Origin: Streptomyces hiroshimensis
Lineage (GTDB): Bacteria; Actinomycetota; Actinomycetes; Streptomycetales; Streptomycetaceae
DNA length: 64,000 nt
Assembly: GCF_014650335.1 (NCBI RefSeq)
Contig: NZ_BMUT01000001.1
Coordinates: 673,037-737,036 of the forward strand
Reading direction: 5' to 3'
Shown piece after piece: positions 20,636-29,422 of the stretch. How positions within the stretch are numbered: the first letter of the stretch is position 1; each line of letters begins with the position of its first letter. The position numbers and the translations under genes are program-made. The notes beneath the pieces are model-generated. The model saw only the letters and a list, made by a program, of their open reading frames with translations. It searched no databases and was not told where the DNA came from.

Positions 20636-21463
20636 ATGGCTGACGAAACCACCGGAACCACTGGAACCGTCGTGTACACCCATGGCCACCACGAGTCGGT
20701 CCTGCGCTCGCACACCTGGCGCACGGCCGCCAACTCCGCCGCGTACCTGCTGCCGGAGCTGGAGCCGCACCTGGAGATCCTCGACGTCGGCTGCGGGCCG
20801 GGCACCATCACCGCCGACCTGGCCGCGCTGGTCCCGCAGGGCCGGGTCACCGGCCTGGACGCCGCCGAAGAGGTGCTCGACGCGGCCCGCGCGGCCGCCG
20901 CCGCCCGCGGGCTGACCAACGCCGGCTTCACCGTGGGCGACGTCTTGGCCCTGGACTTCCCCGACGGATCCTTCGACGTCGTCCACGCCCACCAGGTCCT
21001 CCAGCACGTCGGCGACCCCGTGGGCGCGCTGCGCGAGATGCGCCGCGTCTGCCGGCCCGGCGGTCTCATAGCCGTCCGCGACGCGGACTACGCCGCCATG
21101 ACCTGGTACCCGGCCGTCCCGGGCCTGGACGACTGGCAGGACCTCTACCGGCGTGTCGCCCGCGCCGCCGGCGGCGAGCCCGACGCCGGGCGCCGCCTGC
21201 TGTCCTGGGCGCGGCAGGCCGGGCTCACCCGGGTCACGGCCACGGCGAGCGCCTGGTGCTACGCGACCGAGGAGGAACGCTCCTGGTGGAGCGGGCTGTG
21301 GGCGGACCGCACGACCGCCTCGGCCTACGCCCGCCTCGCCGTGGACGGCGGGCACGCGGACCGGGCCGCCCTCGACCGGATCGCCGCCGCCTGGCGGGAG
21401 TGGGGCCGGCGCGAGGACGCCTGGTTCGCCGTGCTGAACGGCGAACTCCTGTGCCGCGTCTGA
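20636..21463 (+). CDS. Class I SAM-dependent methyltransferase
   Basis: Protein of 275 aa of the UbiE/Methyltransf_11 type: LEILDVGCGPGTITADLA (SAM motif I near residue 45), VTGLDAAEEVLDAA, FDVVHAHQVLQHVGDP and RRVCRPGGLIAVRDADY. It methylates a small molecule of unknown identity. The C-terminal 80 residues, rich in Trp and Ala, probably form the acceptor site. Transcript is probably leaderless. Confidence 0.92.
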   Translation: MADETTGTTGTVVYTHGHHESVLRSHTWRTAANSAAYLLPELEPHLEILDVGCGPGTITADLAALVPQGRVTGLDAAEEVLDAARAAAAARGLTNAGFTVGDVLALDFPDGSFDVVHAHQVLQHVGDPVGALREMRRVCRPGGLIAVRDADYAAMTWYPAVPGLDDWQDLYRRVARAAGGEPDAGRRLLSWARQAGLTRVTATASAWCYATEEERSWWSGLWADRTTASAYARLAVDGGHADRAALDRIAAAWREWGRREDAWFAVLNGELLCRV

Positions 21464-21505
21464 ACCGCCCCGCACCGCACCGCGCGGCCAACTAGCCTTG
21501 CTTCC

Positions 21506-21856
21506 ATGAACATTCTGGGGACCTCGCTACGGGTGTGCGTCGATGATCTGGAGCACGCGATCGGTGTCTACGAACGTCTGACCGGCGCGGAAGCGCTGCG
21601 CTTCCACCGCGGTGGCGTCGCGGTGGCCGCGGTCGGCTGCTTCTTCCTCATGAGCGGTCCGGAGAGGGAGCTGTCCATCCTGCGCAGGATCACCGCCACG
21701 ATCGCGGTGACGGACGTCGAGGAGGCGCTCGGCGACCTGGAGGCGGTGGGCGCCGAGATCATCGCCGGCCCGGTACCCACCCCGATCGGCCGCAACCTGG
21801 TGGCCCGGCACCCGGACGGCTCGGTCTTCGAATACGTGGACCGCAAGCAAGGCTGA
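21506..21856 (+). CDS. VOC (glyoxalase-fold) protein
   Basis: Protein of 116 aa, one glyoxalase/bleomycin-resistance type domain: ILGTSLRVCVDDLEHAIGVYERLTG at the start, ATIAVTDVEEALGDLEAVGAEI, and RHPDGSVFEYVD at the end with the metal-ligand-type Glu. Such proteins bind or isomerise small molecules; the specificity is open. TAGCCT at 21493-21498 is a -10 box that puts the transcript start at the ATG (leaderless). Confidence 0.88.
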   Translation: MNILGTSLRVCVDDLEHAIGVYERLTGAEALRFHRGGVAVAAVGCFFLMSGPERELSILRRITATIAVTDVEEALGDLEAVGAEIIAGPVPTPIGRNLVARHPDGSVFEYVDRKQG

Positions 21857-21994
21857 CCAGGGCTCCATTACTTGTGCGGTAATCGACCCTCCTTGCCGCA
21901 CCCGGCATCGTAAGGGCCAACGCACTCCCGGGCCGGCGCACTCCGGCCCGGGAGGGCGTGACACCCCTCGTGATGCCTACTCAGGGAGTTCGCC

Positions 21995-22363
21995 ATGTCG
22001 TCGTACGAGACCGCCGTCGCCCGTTACTTCACCGCCTGGAACGCCGCCGGTGCGGAGGCCGTGACCGCGGCCGTCGCCGCCGCCTGGGTCGAGGGCGGGT
22101 CGTACACCGACCCGCTGGCCGACGTCCGCGGGCACGAGGGCATCGCGGCCGTCATAGCCGGGGCGCAGCAGCAGTTCCCCGGGTTCGAGTTCCGGCAGAC
22201 GGGGGCGGTCGAGGGGCACCACGACGTCGCGCGCTTCCGGTGGGAACTGGTGTCCCTCGCCGACGGGTCCGCGCCCGTGGCGGGCTCCGACGTGATCACC
22301 CTGGACGGGGAGGGCCGGATCCGGACCGTGACCGGCTTCCTCGACCGCATGCCTACGGCGTGA
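21995..22363 (+). CDS. SnoaL-like / NTF2-fold protein
   Basis: Protein of 122 aa with the cone-shaped NTF2 fold of SnoaL-type cyclases and related binding proteins (AVARYFTAWNA, WVEGGSYTDPLADVRGHEGI, GEGRIRTVTGFLDRM). The catalytic role is not predictable. CAGGGAGTT precedes the ATG. Its 3' end overlaps that of the convergent XRE regulator gene by 11 bp, so the two may affect each other's mRNA ends. Confidence 0.85.
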   Translation: MSSYETAVARYFTAWNAAGAEAVTAAVAAAWVEGGSYTDPLADVRGHEGIAAVIAGAQQQFPGFEFRQTGAVEGHHDVARFRWELVSLADGSAPVAGSDVITLDGEGRIRTVTGFLDRMPTA

Positions 22364-23153
22364 GGGCGGTCAGCAGGCGCGCGGTCTCCGGATCGGCCGG
22401 CAGGAACGTTTCGACCGCCAGCTCCGAGACCGTCACGTCCATCGGCGTGTTGAACGTCGCGATGGTCGAGACGAAGGAGAGGGTGTGCCCGGCGTGATCG
22501 ATCACCAAGGGGAGGGCGAAGGGGACTTCGCCCTCCCGGCGGGCCCGCTCCCGGCCGGAGTCGGGGAGGGGATAGGCGCTGACCTCGTCGTAGAGGGCGC
22601 GCAGGGCGGGGGAGCGCATCAGGGCCAGCTGGCGTTCCATCTGGTGCAGCAGGTGGGCGCGCCACTCGTGGTAGTTGCGGATGCGGGGGGCCAGGCCCGC
22701 GGGGTGCATGGTCAGGCGCATGGCGTTCAGCGGGGGCACGAGGAGGGACGGGGCGACGCCGTCCAGGAGCATCGCGATGCCCCGGTTGGCGGCCAGCACC
22801 TCGTACGTGCCGTTCACCACGAGCGCCGGGAACGGCTCGTAGCTCGTCAGCAGCCGCTCCAGGCCCTCGCGCAGCCCCTCCATGGCCGGGTCGTCCAGCG
22901 GCCGCTCCGGATAGGCCGGGGCGTAACCCGCCGCGACCAGCAGGGCGTTGCGCTCCCGGACGGGCACGTCGAGGTGGTCCGCCAGGCGCTGGACCATCTC
23001 CTGGCTGGGCCGGGAGCGGCCGGTCTCGATGAAGCTGATGTGCCGGGCGGAGGAGTCGGCGCGCAGGGCGAGCTCCAGCTGGCTGATCCGGCGCCGCTCC
23101 CGCCACTCCCGCAGCAGCGGACCCACCCCGGGGGCGTCCACGACAGTCGTCAT
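22353..23153 (-). CDS. XRE-family regulator with MmyB-like ligand-binding domain
   Basis: Protein of 266 aa. Residues about 10-70 form a lambda-repressor-type helix-turn-helix (LLREWRERRRISQLELALRADSSARHISFIETGRSRPSQEM). The remainder is the PAS-like MmyB ligand-binding domain (YEPFPALVVNGTYEVLAANRG, RNYHEWRAHLLHQMERQL), which in related proteins binds fatty acids or similar ligands. It usually controls a neighbouring oxidoreductase or SnoaL/SDR gene; here the SnoaL-like gene is the convergent neighbour. Confidence 0.93.
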   Translation of the reverse strand: MTTVVDAPGVGPLLREWRERRRISQLELALRADSSARHISFIETGRSRPSQEMVQRLADHLDVPVRERNALLVAAGYAPAYPERPLDDPAMEGLREGLERLLTSYEPFPALVVNGTYEVLAANRGIAMLLDGVAPSLLVPPLNAMRLTMHPAGLAPRIRNYHEWRAHLLHQMERQLALMRSPALRALYDEVSAYPLPDSGRERARREGEVPFALPLVIDHAGHTLSFVSTIATFNTPMDVTVSELAVETFLPADPETARLLTALTP

Positions 23154-23187
23154 GACCCGACCGTAACGCGTCGCCCCCGGGGCGCCT

Positions 23188-23249
23188 CAGCCCGGTCGGG
23201 TCAGCCCGGTCGGGAACCCTGGCCGGGTCACCCCGGTCGGGTCACCCCA
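23188..23249. repeat. 13-14-bp tandem repeats at the 3' end of the FAD oxidoreductase gene
   Basis: Four to five units of the type CAGCCCGGTCGGGT / CACCCCGGTCGGGT. The stop codon of the minus-strand gene (23242-23244) lies in the last unit. Confidence 0.8.
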
Positions 23250-25044
23250 GGTCGAGGGCGTTGGGCAGCCCCATCCGGTAGCGGATCGCGTCCTCGGCCT
23301 TGAACAGTTCGAGTTCCGGGGCCCGGTACAGCGGGGTGATCGTGCAGCGCTCCGCCCGCGAACCCGTCTCGTCCAGCAGGGCGTTGACCGCGGCGCGTGC
23401 CGCGGCGTTCGCGCCCTCCATGGTCGCGAGGTCGATGTCGGTGGCCACGTAGTCCCCGCACAGGAAGAGGTTGGGGATCGCCGTGCGCGCCGCGGGGCGG
23501 TTGTACCAGGTGCCGGCGGGGTGGATGAGGAGCTGCTCGTCGTTGACGGGGCGGGGGCCGCCGATCTCCACGGCCGGGTCCAGGAACCAGGAGTGGAGCT
23601 TCGCGTCGCTCAGGACCGTCCGCCCGGTGTCGTTGAGCCCGGCCTTCATCTGCGCCCACACCTCGCGCGCGACCTCCTCGCGCGTGCACTGCTTGGCGGT
23701 CTTGCCGTAGAGGATGCCGGGCTTGTCCCACTCCGAGACGTCCACCGACAGGCAGTCCGCGGCCGCACCGTCCCCGTAGTCGCGCCGGAAGTCCCGGTCC
23801 GGCCAGTACTGCGCCTGCCCGACGGAGGTGATCGACCAGGGGGAGTCGATGTGGTTGACGTGCCCGTGCAGGACGGGCGTGGGCTCCGTCAGATAGAACT
23901 GGATGCCCGTCATCCAGTCCGTCTGCAGCTTGTCGCAGCGCGCCAGCTGCGGGTCGGCCGCCCGCACCTGGGCGTTCCAGGTGGTACGGGCGTGCTCGAC
24001 GGGCATCGCCGAGACGAAGTGGTCGGCCGTCACCGACTGTTTGGCGCCGGAGGCGTCCTGCACGACCGCCTCGGTGATCCGGCCGCGCGCGATCCGCAGG
24101 TCCCGCACGGCCCAGCCGATGCGGAACGTGACGCCCAGGGAGCGGAGATGGGCCACCCAAGGGTCGATCCACGCCTCGTTGGTGGGGGCGTTGAGCACCC
24201 GGTCGGGCTCGCCGTCCGCGCCCCGCCCCAGGGCGTTGAAGAGGAACGCCTCGATGCACGTGGACACCGTCTTGGTGCTGGCCACCTCGGCCTTGGTGGC
24301 CACGATGTTGCGGGTGATGCCGATGGCCAGCAGCCGCTGGTAGTTCGGCGACATCTTCGCGGCGCGGATGAACTCCCACCACGGCACCCGCTCCCAGGCG
24401 CCGGTCCGCCGCTCGTCGCAGCTGGTGAGCCAGACGAGCAGCCTGCTCGCGAAGTAGACCGTCTCGTGGACGGGGATGTTGCCGAAGGCGTCGAGGAAGC
24501 CGGTCAGCGCGCGGCGCAGGGCGTCCGGGGTGAGCAGCGGCGGCGGCTTGCCGACCGTGCGGAACGGCAGCCGGATGTCCTCGTGGCCGGTGCGGGCCAG
24601 CATCACCTCGGTCGAGGCCACGATGTTGTCGTGGCAGCCGCCCGGGTTGCCGGGGAAGGGGATGCGGCGCATGGTGTCCGGCAGGTTCCGGTAGAAGCCG
24701 GGGAAGAAGCGGAAGCCGTGCTCGCCGGGCAGGGCCTTGCGGCCGCCCCGCGCGCTGCCGGGCACGTCCATGCTGCGGGCCTTGCCGCCGGGCGCCTTCT
24801 TCTCGTACACCGTCACCTGGAAGCCCCGCTCGGCGAGCTCGTGCGCGGCCGTCAGGCCCGCGACGCCGCCGCCGAGGACGGCGACGGTCTGTGCGCCGGA
24901 CCCGCGGGCGCGGCCCGTCCCGGCGGGTCTGGCGCGGGGGGCCGCTGCCGCGGCCGGTCCGCCGAGCGCCGCCGTGCCCGCCGTCGCGGCGACGGCCGCG
25001 GCCCCGCCGATGAATCCCCTGCGCGTGCTGCCCGTACCGTCCAT
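23242..25044 (-). CDS. Tat-exported FAD-dependent oxidoreductase (amine oxidase / phytoene desaturase type)
   Basis: Protein of 600 aa. A twin-arginine signal (STRRGFIGG, then an Ala/Gly-rich hydrophobic run to about residue 40) precedes an FAD dinucleotide fold (TVAVLGGGVAGLTAAHELAERGF with acidic E at VYEKK). The GEHGFRFFPGFYRNLPDTM segment and the C-terminal FLCGDYVATDIDLATMEGANAA close the FAD site, as in hydroxysqualene dehydroxylase, zeta-carotene desaturase and NAD(P)-binding desaturase relatives. It oxidises or desaturates a lipid-like or amine substrate outside the membrane; the substrate is unknown. The ATG at 25044 is chosen because it starts the Tat signal. Confidence 0.88.
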   Translation of the reverse strand: MDGTGSTRRGFIGGAAAVAATAGTAALGGPAAAAAPRARPAGTGRARGSGAQTVAVLGGGVAGLTAAHELAERGFQVTVYEKKAPGGKARSMDVPGSARGGRKALPGEHGFRFFPGFYRNLPDTMRRIPFPGNPGGCHDNIVASTEVMLARTGHEDIRLPFRTVGKPPPLLTPDALRRALTGFLDAFGNIPVHETVYFASRLLVWLTSCDERRTGAWERVPWWEFIRAAKMSPNYQRLLAIGITRNIVATKAEVASTKTVSTCIEAFLFNALGRGADGEPDRVLNAPTNEAWIDPWVAHLRSLGVTFRIGWAVRDLRIARGRITEAVVQDASGAKQSVTADHFVSAMPVEHARTTWNAQVRAADPQLARCDKLQTDWMTGIQFYLTEPTPVLHGHVNHIDSPWSITSVGQAQYWPDRDFRRDYGDGAAADCLSVDVSEWDKPGILYGKTAKQCTREEVAREVWAQMKAGLNDTGRTVLSDAKLHSWFLDPAVEIGGPRPVNDEQLLIHPAGTWYNRPAARTAIPNLFLCGDYVATDIDLATMEGANAAARAAVNALLDETGSRAERCTITPLYRAPELELFKAEDAIRYRMGLPNALDLG

Positions 25045-25280
25045 GCCCGGCCCCCTGGCGTCGGTGACGTGTACACGTTCGGCGCAGGAGCATAGGAGCG
25101 GCACCTACGACCCGGTAGCACTTGTCCGGCGCGCGGAGCCCCGTACCGCACATTGGCGCGAAAGCACCCCTGCCCCGTGGGACGCTTGAGTCACCGGCAC
25201 CCGGCGCGGGCACACCCCGGGCAACCATCACGGCATCCACCACGGCACCCACACGGCACCCACCCACGAAGGGGACAGTC

Positions 25281-25586
25281 ATGGCCGTCGAACCGCTCTC
25301 GCAGAAGGACGTCGAGGAGCGCCTCCAGGAGCTGCCCGGCTGGACCACGGACGGCGAGCGCATCAGCCGTACCTACCGCTTCGACGGGCACTTCCAGGCC
25401 GCCGCCATGGTGATCCACCTCGCCCAGATCCAGGAGGAGCTCGGTCACCACTCGGATGCGACGCTGGGCTACAACACCGTGTCGCTCAGCGTGAACACGC
25501 ACAGTGCGGGCGGCAAGGTCACCGGCCTGGACGTCGAGCTGGCGCGCCGCATCGAGGCCGTGGCACCGGGCCACGGGGCGCGCTGA
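25281..25586 (+). CDS. 4a-hydroxytetrahydrobiopterin dehydratase (PCD/DCoH)
   Basis: Protein of 101 aa, full length for the family. LQELPGWTTDG, FDGHFQAAAMVIHLAQIQEELGHH and YNTVSLSVNTHSAGGKVTGLD supply the conserved His-His...Tyr...His...Asp pattern. The enzyme dehydrates the 4a-carbinolamine of pterins and so recycles tetrahydropterin cofactor, or it may act in molybdopterin-related metabolism. No aromatic amino acid hydroxylase is seen nearby. Start ATG follows GAAGGGGACAG. Confidence 0.93.
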   Translation: MAVEPLSQKDVEERLQELPGWTTDGERISRTYRFDGHFQAAAMVIHLAQIQEELGHHSDATLGYNTVSLSVNTHSAGGKVTGLDVELARRIEAVAPGHGAR

Positions 25587-25650
25587 CGGCCGCTCAGGCG
25601 GCGTCTCGGGCGTCTCGGGCGGCCGTTCCGGCGACGGCTCGGGCGGCCGT

Positions 25651-27066
25651 TCAGGTGAGCCCGCGCGCCTGCCGGAACCGGGTCAGGCCCTCCTCCAGCG
25701 AGACGACCGGTTCCGGGTAGTCCAGGCGCGCCCGCTCCCGCGCCGGCAGCCGCCACGGCCGGTGGACGGCCCGGCCCGGCACGCCGGCCAGCTCGGGCAC
25801 CCAGCGGCGCACGTAGGCGCCGTCGGGATCGAAGCGGTCGGCCTGGGCCAGGGGGTTGAGGACCCGGTGGGGGCGGGTGTCGCTGCCGGTGCCCGCCACC
25901 CACTGCCAGTTGAGCTGGTTGTCGGCCACGTCCCCGTCCACGAGCAGGTCCAGGAAGTGCCGGGCGCCGTCCCGCCAGTCCAGGTAGAGCGTCTTCGTCA
26001 GGAAGCTCGCGGCGATCAGCCGGGCGCGGTTGTGCATCCAGCCCTCGTGGGCGAGCCGGCGCATCGCCGCGTCGACGAGCGGGTAGCCGGTCAGGCCCGA
26101 TCGCCAGGCGGCGAGCTCCGCGGGCGCCTCGCGCCAGCGGTCGTGCCGTGGCCGGTAGTCGCGGTGGGCCGCGTCCGGCCGGGCGGCCAGCATCTGATGG
26201 TGGAAATCGCGCCAGGCCAGCTGCCGTACGAACGCCGCGGCGCCCGCGCAGCCCGCCGCGGCCCGCTCCCGCGCCGATGCCACGAGCTCCACCGGCGAGA
26301 GGCTGCCGAAGTGGAGGTGGGGGGAGAGGCGTGAGGTCGCGTCGCCCGCCAGGTCGTCGTGGCGGTCGGCGTAGCGTGCGAGTCCGCCGCGCTGCCAGGC
26401 GGCGAGCCGGCGGCGCCCCTCGCTCTCGCCGCCGCGTGGCAGCGCGGGCGACGCCGTGCCCCGGGCCAGGGCCGCCGCCGCGGGCAGCGGCTCGGAGTCC
26501 ACCCCGGGCAGCCGGACCGCGCGCGGGGCCGGCAGCACGGGCCGCAGCGGCTCGGCCGACCAGCGGCGGAAGTACGGGGTGAACACCGCGAAGTGGTCCT
26601 TGCCGGCGGGCAGGACGGCCCCGGGAGGCACGGCCGTGACCACCGCGTCGTGCACCCGCAGCCGCCGTCCGTCCGCCGCCAGCGCGCTCCGCAGCCGCTC
26701 CTCGCGGCGCAGCGCGTACCCGCTCACACCCGCGGCGACGTGCACCTCGCCCGCGCCGGTCGCGGCGGCCACCCGGCAGGTCTCCGCCACGACCTCGCCG
26801 CTGCGGACGACGAGCCGCCCGCCGCGGGCCCGCAGCCCCTCGTCGAGCGAGGCGAGGCAGTCGGCCAGGAACGCCGCACGGTTGGGCACGGCGAAGCCTG
26901 CGGCGGCGATGCCCGAGTCCACGACGAACAGCGGTACGACGCGCGGCGCGCTCCGCAGGGCCGCGGTGAGCACGGGGTTGTCGTGCAGCCGGAGGTCGGA
27001 GGTGAAGAGGACGACGGACACGCCGTCAGGTTCCGACGGTGGCCCGGGGTCGGTTGGTACGCCCAT
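25651..27066 (-). CDS. phr: Deoxyribodipyrimidine photolyase (class I CPD)
   Basis: Protein of 471 aa. An N-terminal photolyase alpha/beta antenna domain (VVLFTSDLRLHDNPVLTAAL) is followed by the FAD domain: TSRLSPHLHFGSLSP, RQLAWRDFHHQM, GLTGYPLVDAAMRRLAHEGWMHNRARLIAASFLTK, the DVADNQLNWQWVAGTGSD loop and YVRRWVPELA. These mark a light-driven cyclobutane pyrimidine dimer repair enzyme. All main FAD-binding segments are intact. The antenna chromophore is not clear from sequence. Monocistronic, convergent with the pterin dehydratase gene. Confidence 0.96.
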   Translation of the reverse strand: MGVPTDPGPPSEPDGVSVVLFTSDLRLHDNPVLTAALRSAPRVVPLFVVDSGIAAAGFAVPNRAAFLADCLASLDEGLRARGGRLVVRSGEVVAETCRVAAATGAGEVHVAAGVSGYALRREERLRSALAADGRRLRVHDAVVTAVPPGAVLPAGKDHFAVFTPYFRRWSAEPLRPVLPAPRAVRLPGVDSEPLPAAAALARGTASPALPRGGESEGRRRLAAWQRGGLARYADRHDDLAGDATSRLSPHLHFGSLSPVELVASARERAAAGCAGAAAFVRQLAWRDFHHQMLAARPDAAHRDYRPRHDRWREAPAELAAWRSGLTGYPLVDAAMRRLAHEGWMHNRARLIAASFLTKTLYLDWRDGARHFLDLLVDGDVADNQLNWQWVAGTGSDTRPHRVLNPLAQADRFDPDGAYVRRWVPELAGVPGRAVHRPWRLPARERARLDYPEPVVSLEEGLTRFRQARGLT

Positions 27067-27114
27067 CCCGCGATTGTGCGGCCCCGCCCCGCCGGGGCCC
27101 GGGCGGCGGGGCCG

Positions 27115-28281
27115 TCACGACCAGGGGATGTTGGCCCAGGGGCTCGCGGGGTCGGCGGTGAGGACGCGGTGGGCGAGCAGCACGGGGTCGCCGGAGCCGC
27201 CGGCACGCGGGTCGGCGGCGCCGCCCGGCCCCAGGGCCCGGCCCAGCAGGAAGCCGGCGGCGAATGCGGACCACGACCCGTACGTCCTGCGGGCGGCCTC
27301 TCCGGCGGACAGCACGACCCGTTCCGCGTCGGCGGGACCGCACAGCCGCGCGGCGAGGCCGAGCCGGGCGACGGCCACGGCGCTCGCGAGGTCGTGGGCG
27401 GCGGCCGAGGCGATGCGCTGTCCGGGCTGCAGTACCGCCTCGCCCCGCAGCCGCTCCTCGGCCTCGGCGATACGGGTGACGACGGCGTCCATGGCCCGGA
27501 CCTCGGCCTCGGGCGCGGCACGGTGCACGAGGACGTGGTGGACGGCCTGACGCCACTCCTCGGTCGCCGGGGGCGCGCCGGCGGAGCCTGCGTGCTCGGC
27601 GAGGCCCTCGCGGGCCCGCAGTGCGAACTCCGCGTCGCGCCCGGCCCCGGCCCCCGCCAGCAGCCGCTGCGTCAGGTGCCACCAGCCGGCGGGGTCGGCG
27701 ACGCCCCACGTGTCCCGCAGGACGGCGCGGTCCTCGTCGTAGTCGCGGTAGACGCCGCCGAGCTCGTTCCAGGGCACGCCGTCGCGCACGGCGAGGGGGG
27801 CGCCGCAGGCGAGACCGTGGGCGAGCGGGCCGTGCAGGGGGCCCGTGTACAGGGACAGCAGCCGGCCGGACGCGGGCGGCGGCGCCTCGGCGTAGACCTC
27901 CAGCCAGGCCTCGCGGTTGAGCGGGGTGGCGGGGAGGACGGCCGCGGAGGGCTGCCCGGGGTTCACCGCCAGGTGCCACTTGTCGTGCGGCCATTCCAGG
28001 GCCAGTTCGTCCAGCGTCGTGCGCTGGAAGACCCGGTCGGGGCGCCAGGGCGGCAGCGCGCCGCGGGTGAGGACGGGCAGACAGCGCTTCCCCGAGGCGG
28101 GGTCGCGGTACGGCACGAGCGGCGCGGGCGGCACCAGCCCGTCGGCCTCGGCCCTGTCCGCATCCACGTACAGCTCGGCCACCGCGAGGGCGCCGATCTG
28201 GCCGTCCCAGTCCCCGTGCGCCGTCGCGGCCTGCAACTGCGCCTCGATGTCGGTCGGCGGGGTCCAGGGCGTGAAGAACAT
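27115..28281 (-). CDS. SseB-DUF1266 fusion protein
   Basis: Protein of 388 aa. The N-terminal half resembles the SseB fold (GALAVAELYVDADRAE, LPVLTRGALPPWRPDRVFQRTTLDELA, WHLAVNPGQPSAAVLP). The C-terminal half matches DUF1266 (DPAGWWHLTQRLLAG, AYDLASAVAVARLGLAARLC-like helices, YGSWSAFAAGFLLGRALG). Both families are linked to toxin or secretion-associated loci but have no firm function. The start at 28281 is chosen because a -10 like TATAGA on the minus strand sits 11 bases upstream, near-leaderless; an upstream in-frame ATG at 28314 would lie within that promoter. Confidence 0.72.
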   Translation of the reverse strand: MFFTPWTPPTDIEAQLQAATAHGDWDGQIGALAVAELYVDADRAEADGLVPPAPLVPYRDPASGKRCLPVLTRGALPPWRPDRVFQRTTLDELALEWPHDKWHLAVNPGQPSAAVLPATPLNREAWLEVYAEAPPPASGRLLSLYTGPLHGPLAHGLACGAPLAVRDGVPWNELGGVYRDYDEDRAVLRDTWGVADPAGWWHLTQRLLAGAGAGRDAEFALRAREGLAEHAGSAGAPPATEEWRQAVHHVLVHRAAPEAEVRAMDAVVTRIAEAEERLRGEAVLQPGQRIASAAAHDLASAVAVARLGLAARLCGPADAERVVLSAGEAARRTYGSWSAFAAGFLLGRALGPGGAADPRAGGSGDPVLLAHRVLTADPASPWANIPWS

Positions 28282-28408
28282 GTGCGTGACTCTATAGCCG
28301 CCGTAGGACCGCATTCCCAGGGGCTTCCGGGCCCCCTTCCGGCCCCCTCCGGGCCTCCTTCCGGCGGGCGCCGACGCCCTGGGGAGTCCGGAGGGTCCTA
28401 GGAAGGTC

Positions 28409-29293
28409 CTAGAGGTCGAACTCCTCCGGGTCCGGGCCCAGGCGGGTGCCGCTGTCGAGGGCCGCGATCGCCGCGAGGTCCTCGGCGTCGAGGGCGAAGC
28501 CGAAGACGTCGATGTTCTCGCGGATGCGGGACGGCGTCACGGACTTGGGGATCGCCACGTTGCCCAGCTGCAGGTGCCAACGCAGCACGACCTGCGCCGG
28601 GGTGCGGCCGTGCTTCTCCGCGATCCCCGCGATGACGGGGGCGTTCAGCAGGCCCTTGCCCTGGCCGAGCGGCGACCACGCCTCGGTGGTGATGCCGTGG
28701 CGCTCGTGGAAGGCGCGCAGCTCGGACTGGGCCAGGAGCGGGTGCAGCTCGATCTGGTTGACGGCCGGGACGACGGAGGTCTCGGCCAGCAGCCGCTCCA
28801 GGTGGGCGGGGTGGAAGTTGGAGACGCCGATCGCCCGGGCGCGGCCGCTCGCGGCGATCTCCTCGAACGTGCGGTAGATGGTGAGGTAGTCGTCGCGGAA
28901 GGCGCGCGGCCAGTGGATGAGGTAGAGGTCCACGTAGTCGAGGCCGAGCCGCTCCAGCGAGGCGTCGAACTCGCGCAGGACGCCGTCGCGCGTCCAGGTC
29001 TCGGCGGCGTGGTTCCACAGCTTCGTCGTCACGAACAGCTCGTCGCGCGCGATGCCCGAGCCGGTGAGGGCCTTGCCCGTGCCGGCTTCGTTCTCGTACA
29101 CCGCCGCCGTGTCGATGCTGCGGTATCCGGCGGCCAGGGCCGTCTCGACGGCGGCCGCCGCCTCCGCGTCGGGAATCTGCCACACGCCGAAGCCGAGCCG
29201 CGGCATCTCGACGCCGTTGTTCAGCGTGACGGTGGCGGGGAAGGCGGAGGAAGAGGAGGAACCAGAGGGACCAGAGGAAGGGGCCTTGCTCAC
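28409..29293 (-). CDS. Aldo-keto reductase (2,5-diketo-D-gluconate reductase type)
   Basis: Protein of 294 aa with a Ser-rich N-terminal tail of about 18 residues. Catalytic residues are visible: Asp in RSIDTAAVY, Tyr in VYENE, Lys in VTTKLW and His in LIHWP. The NADPH site follows at IPKSVTPSRIRENIDVF. It reduces aldehydes or keto-sugars with NADPH. Upstream on the minus strand is a perfect TTGACA near 29350, probably its -35 box, with TAATACGTA close by; spacing to a -10 is not clear. Confidence 0.94.
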   Translation of the reverse strand: MSKAPSSGPSGSSSSSAFPATVTLNNGVEMPRLGFGVWQIPDAEAAAAVETALAAGYRSIDTAAVYENEAGTGKALTGSGIARDELFVTTKLWNHAAETWTRDGVLREFDASLERLGLDYVDLYLIHWPRAFRDDYLTIYRTFEEIAASGRARAIGVSNFHPAHLERLLAETSVVPAVNQIELHPLLAQSELRAFHERHGITTEAWSPLGQGKGLLNAPVIAGIAEKHGRTPAQVVLRWHLQLGNVAIPKSVTPSRIRENIDVFGFALDAEDLAAIAALDSGTRLGPDPEEFDL

Positions 29294-29422
29294 GGGTGCT
29301 CGTTCCTTACGTCTCGGAGAAAGCGGTACGTATTACTCCAATTGTCAACGGGTGCAACCGCCACACCATTCCCGGAAGTCACGGCAGTTTTACCCGTTTA
29401 CCCGCGGGGGCATTCCGTGGTG

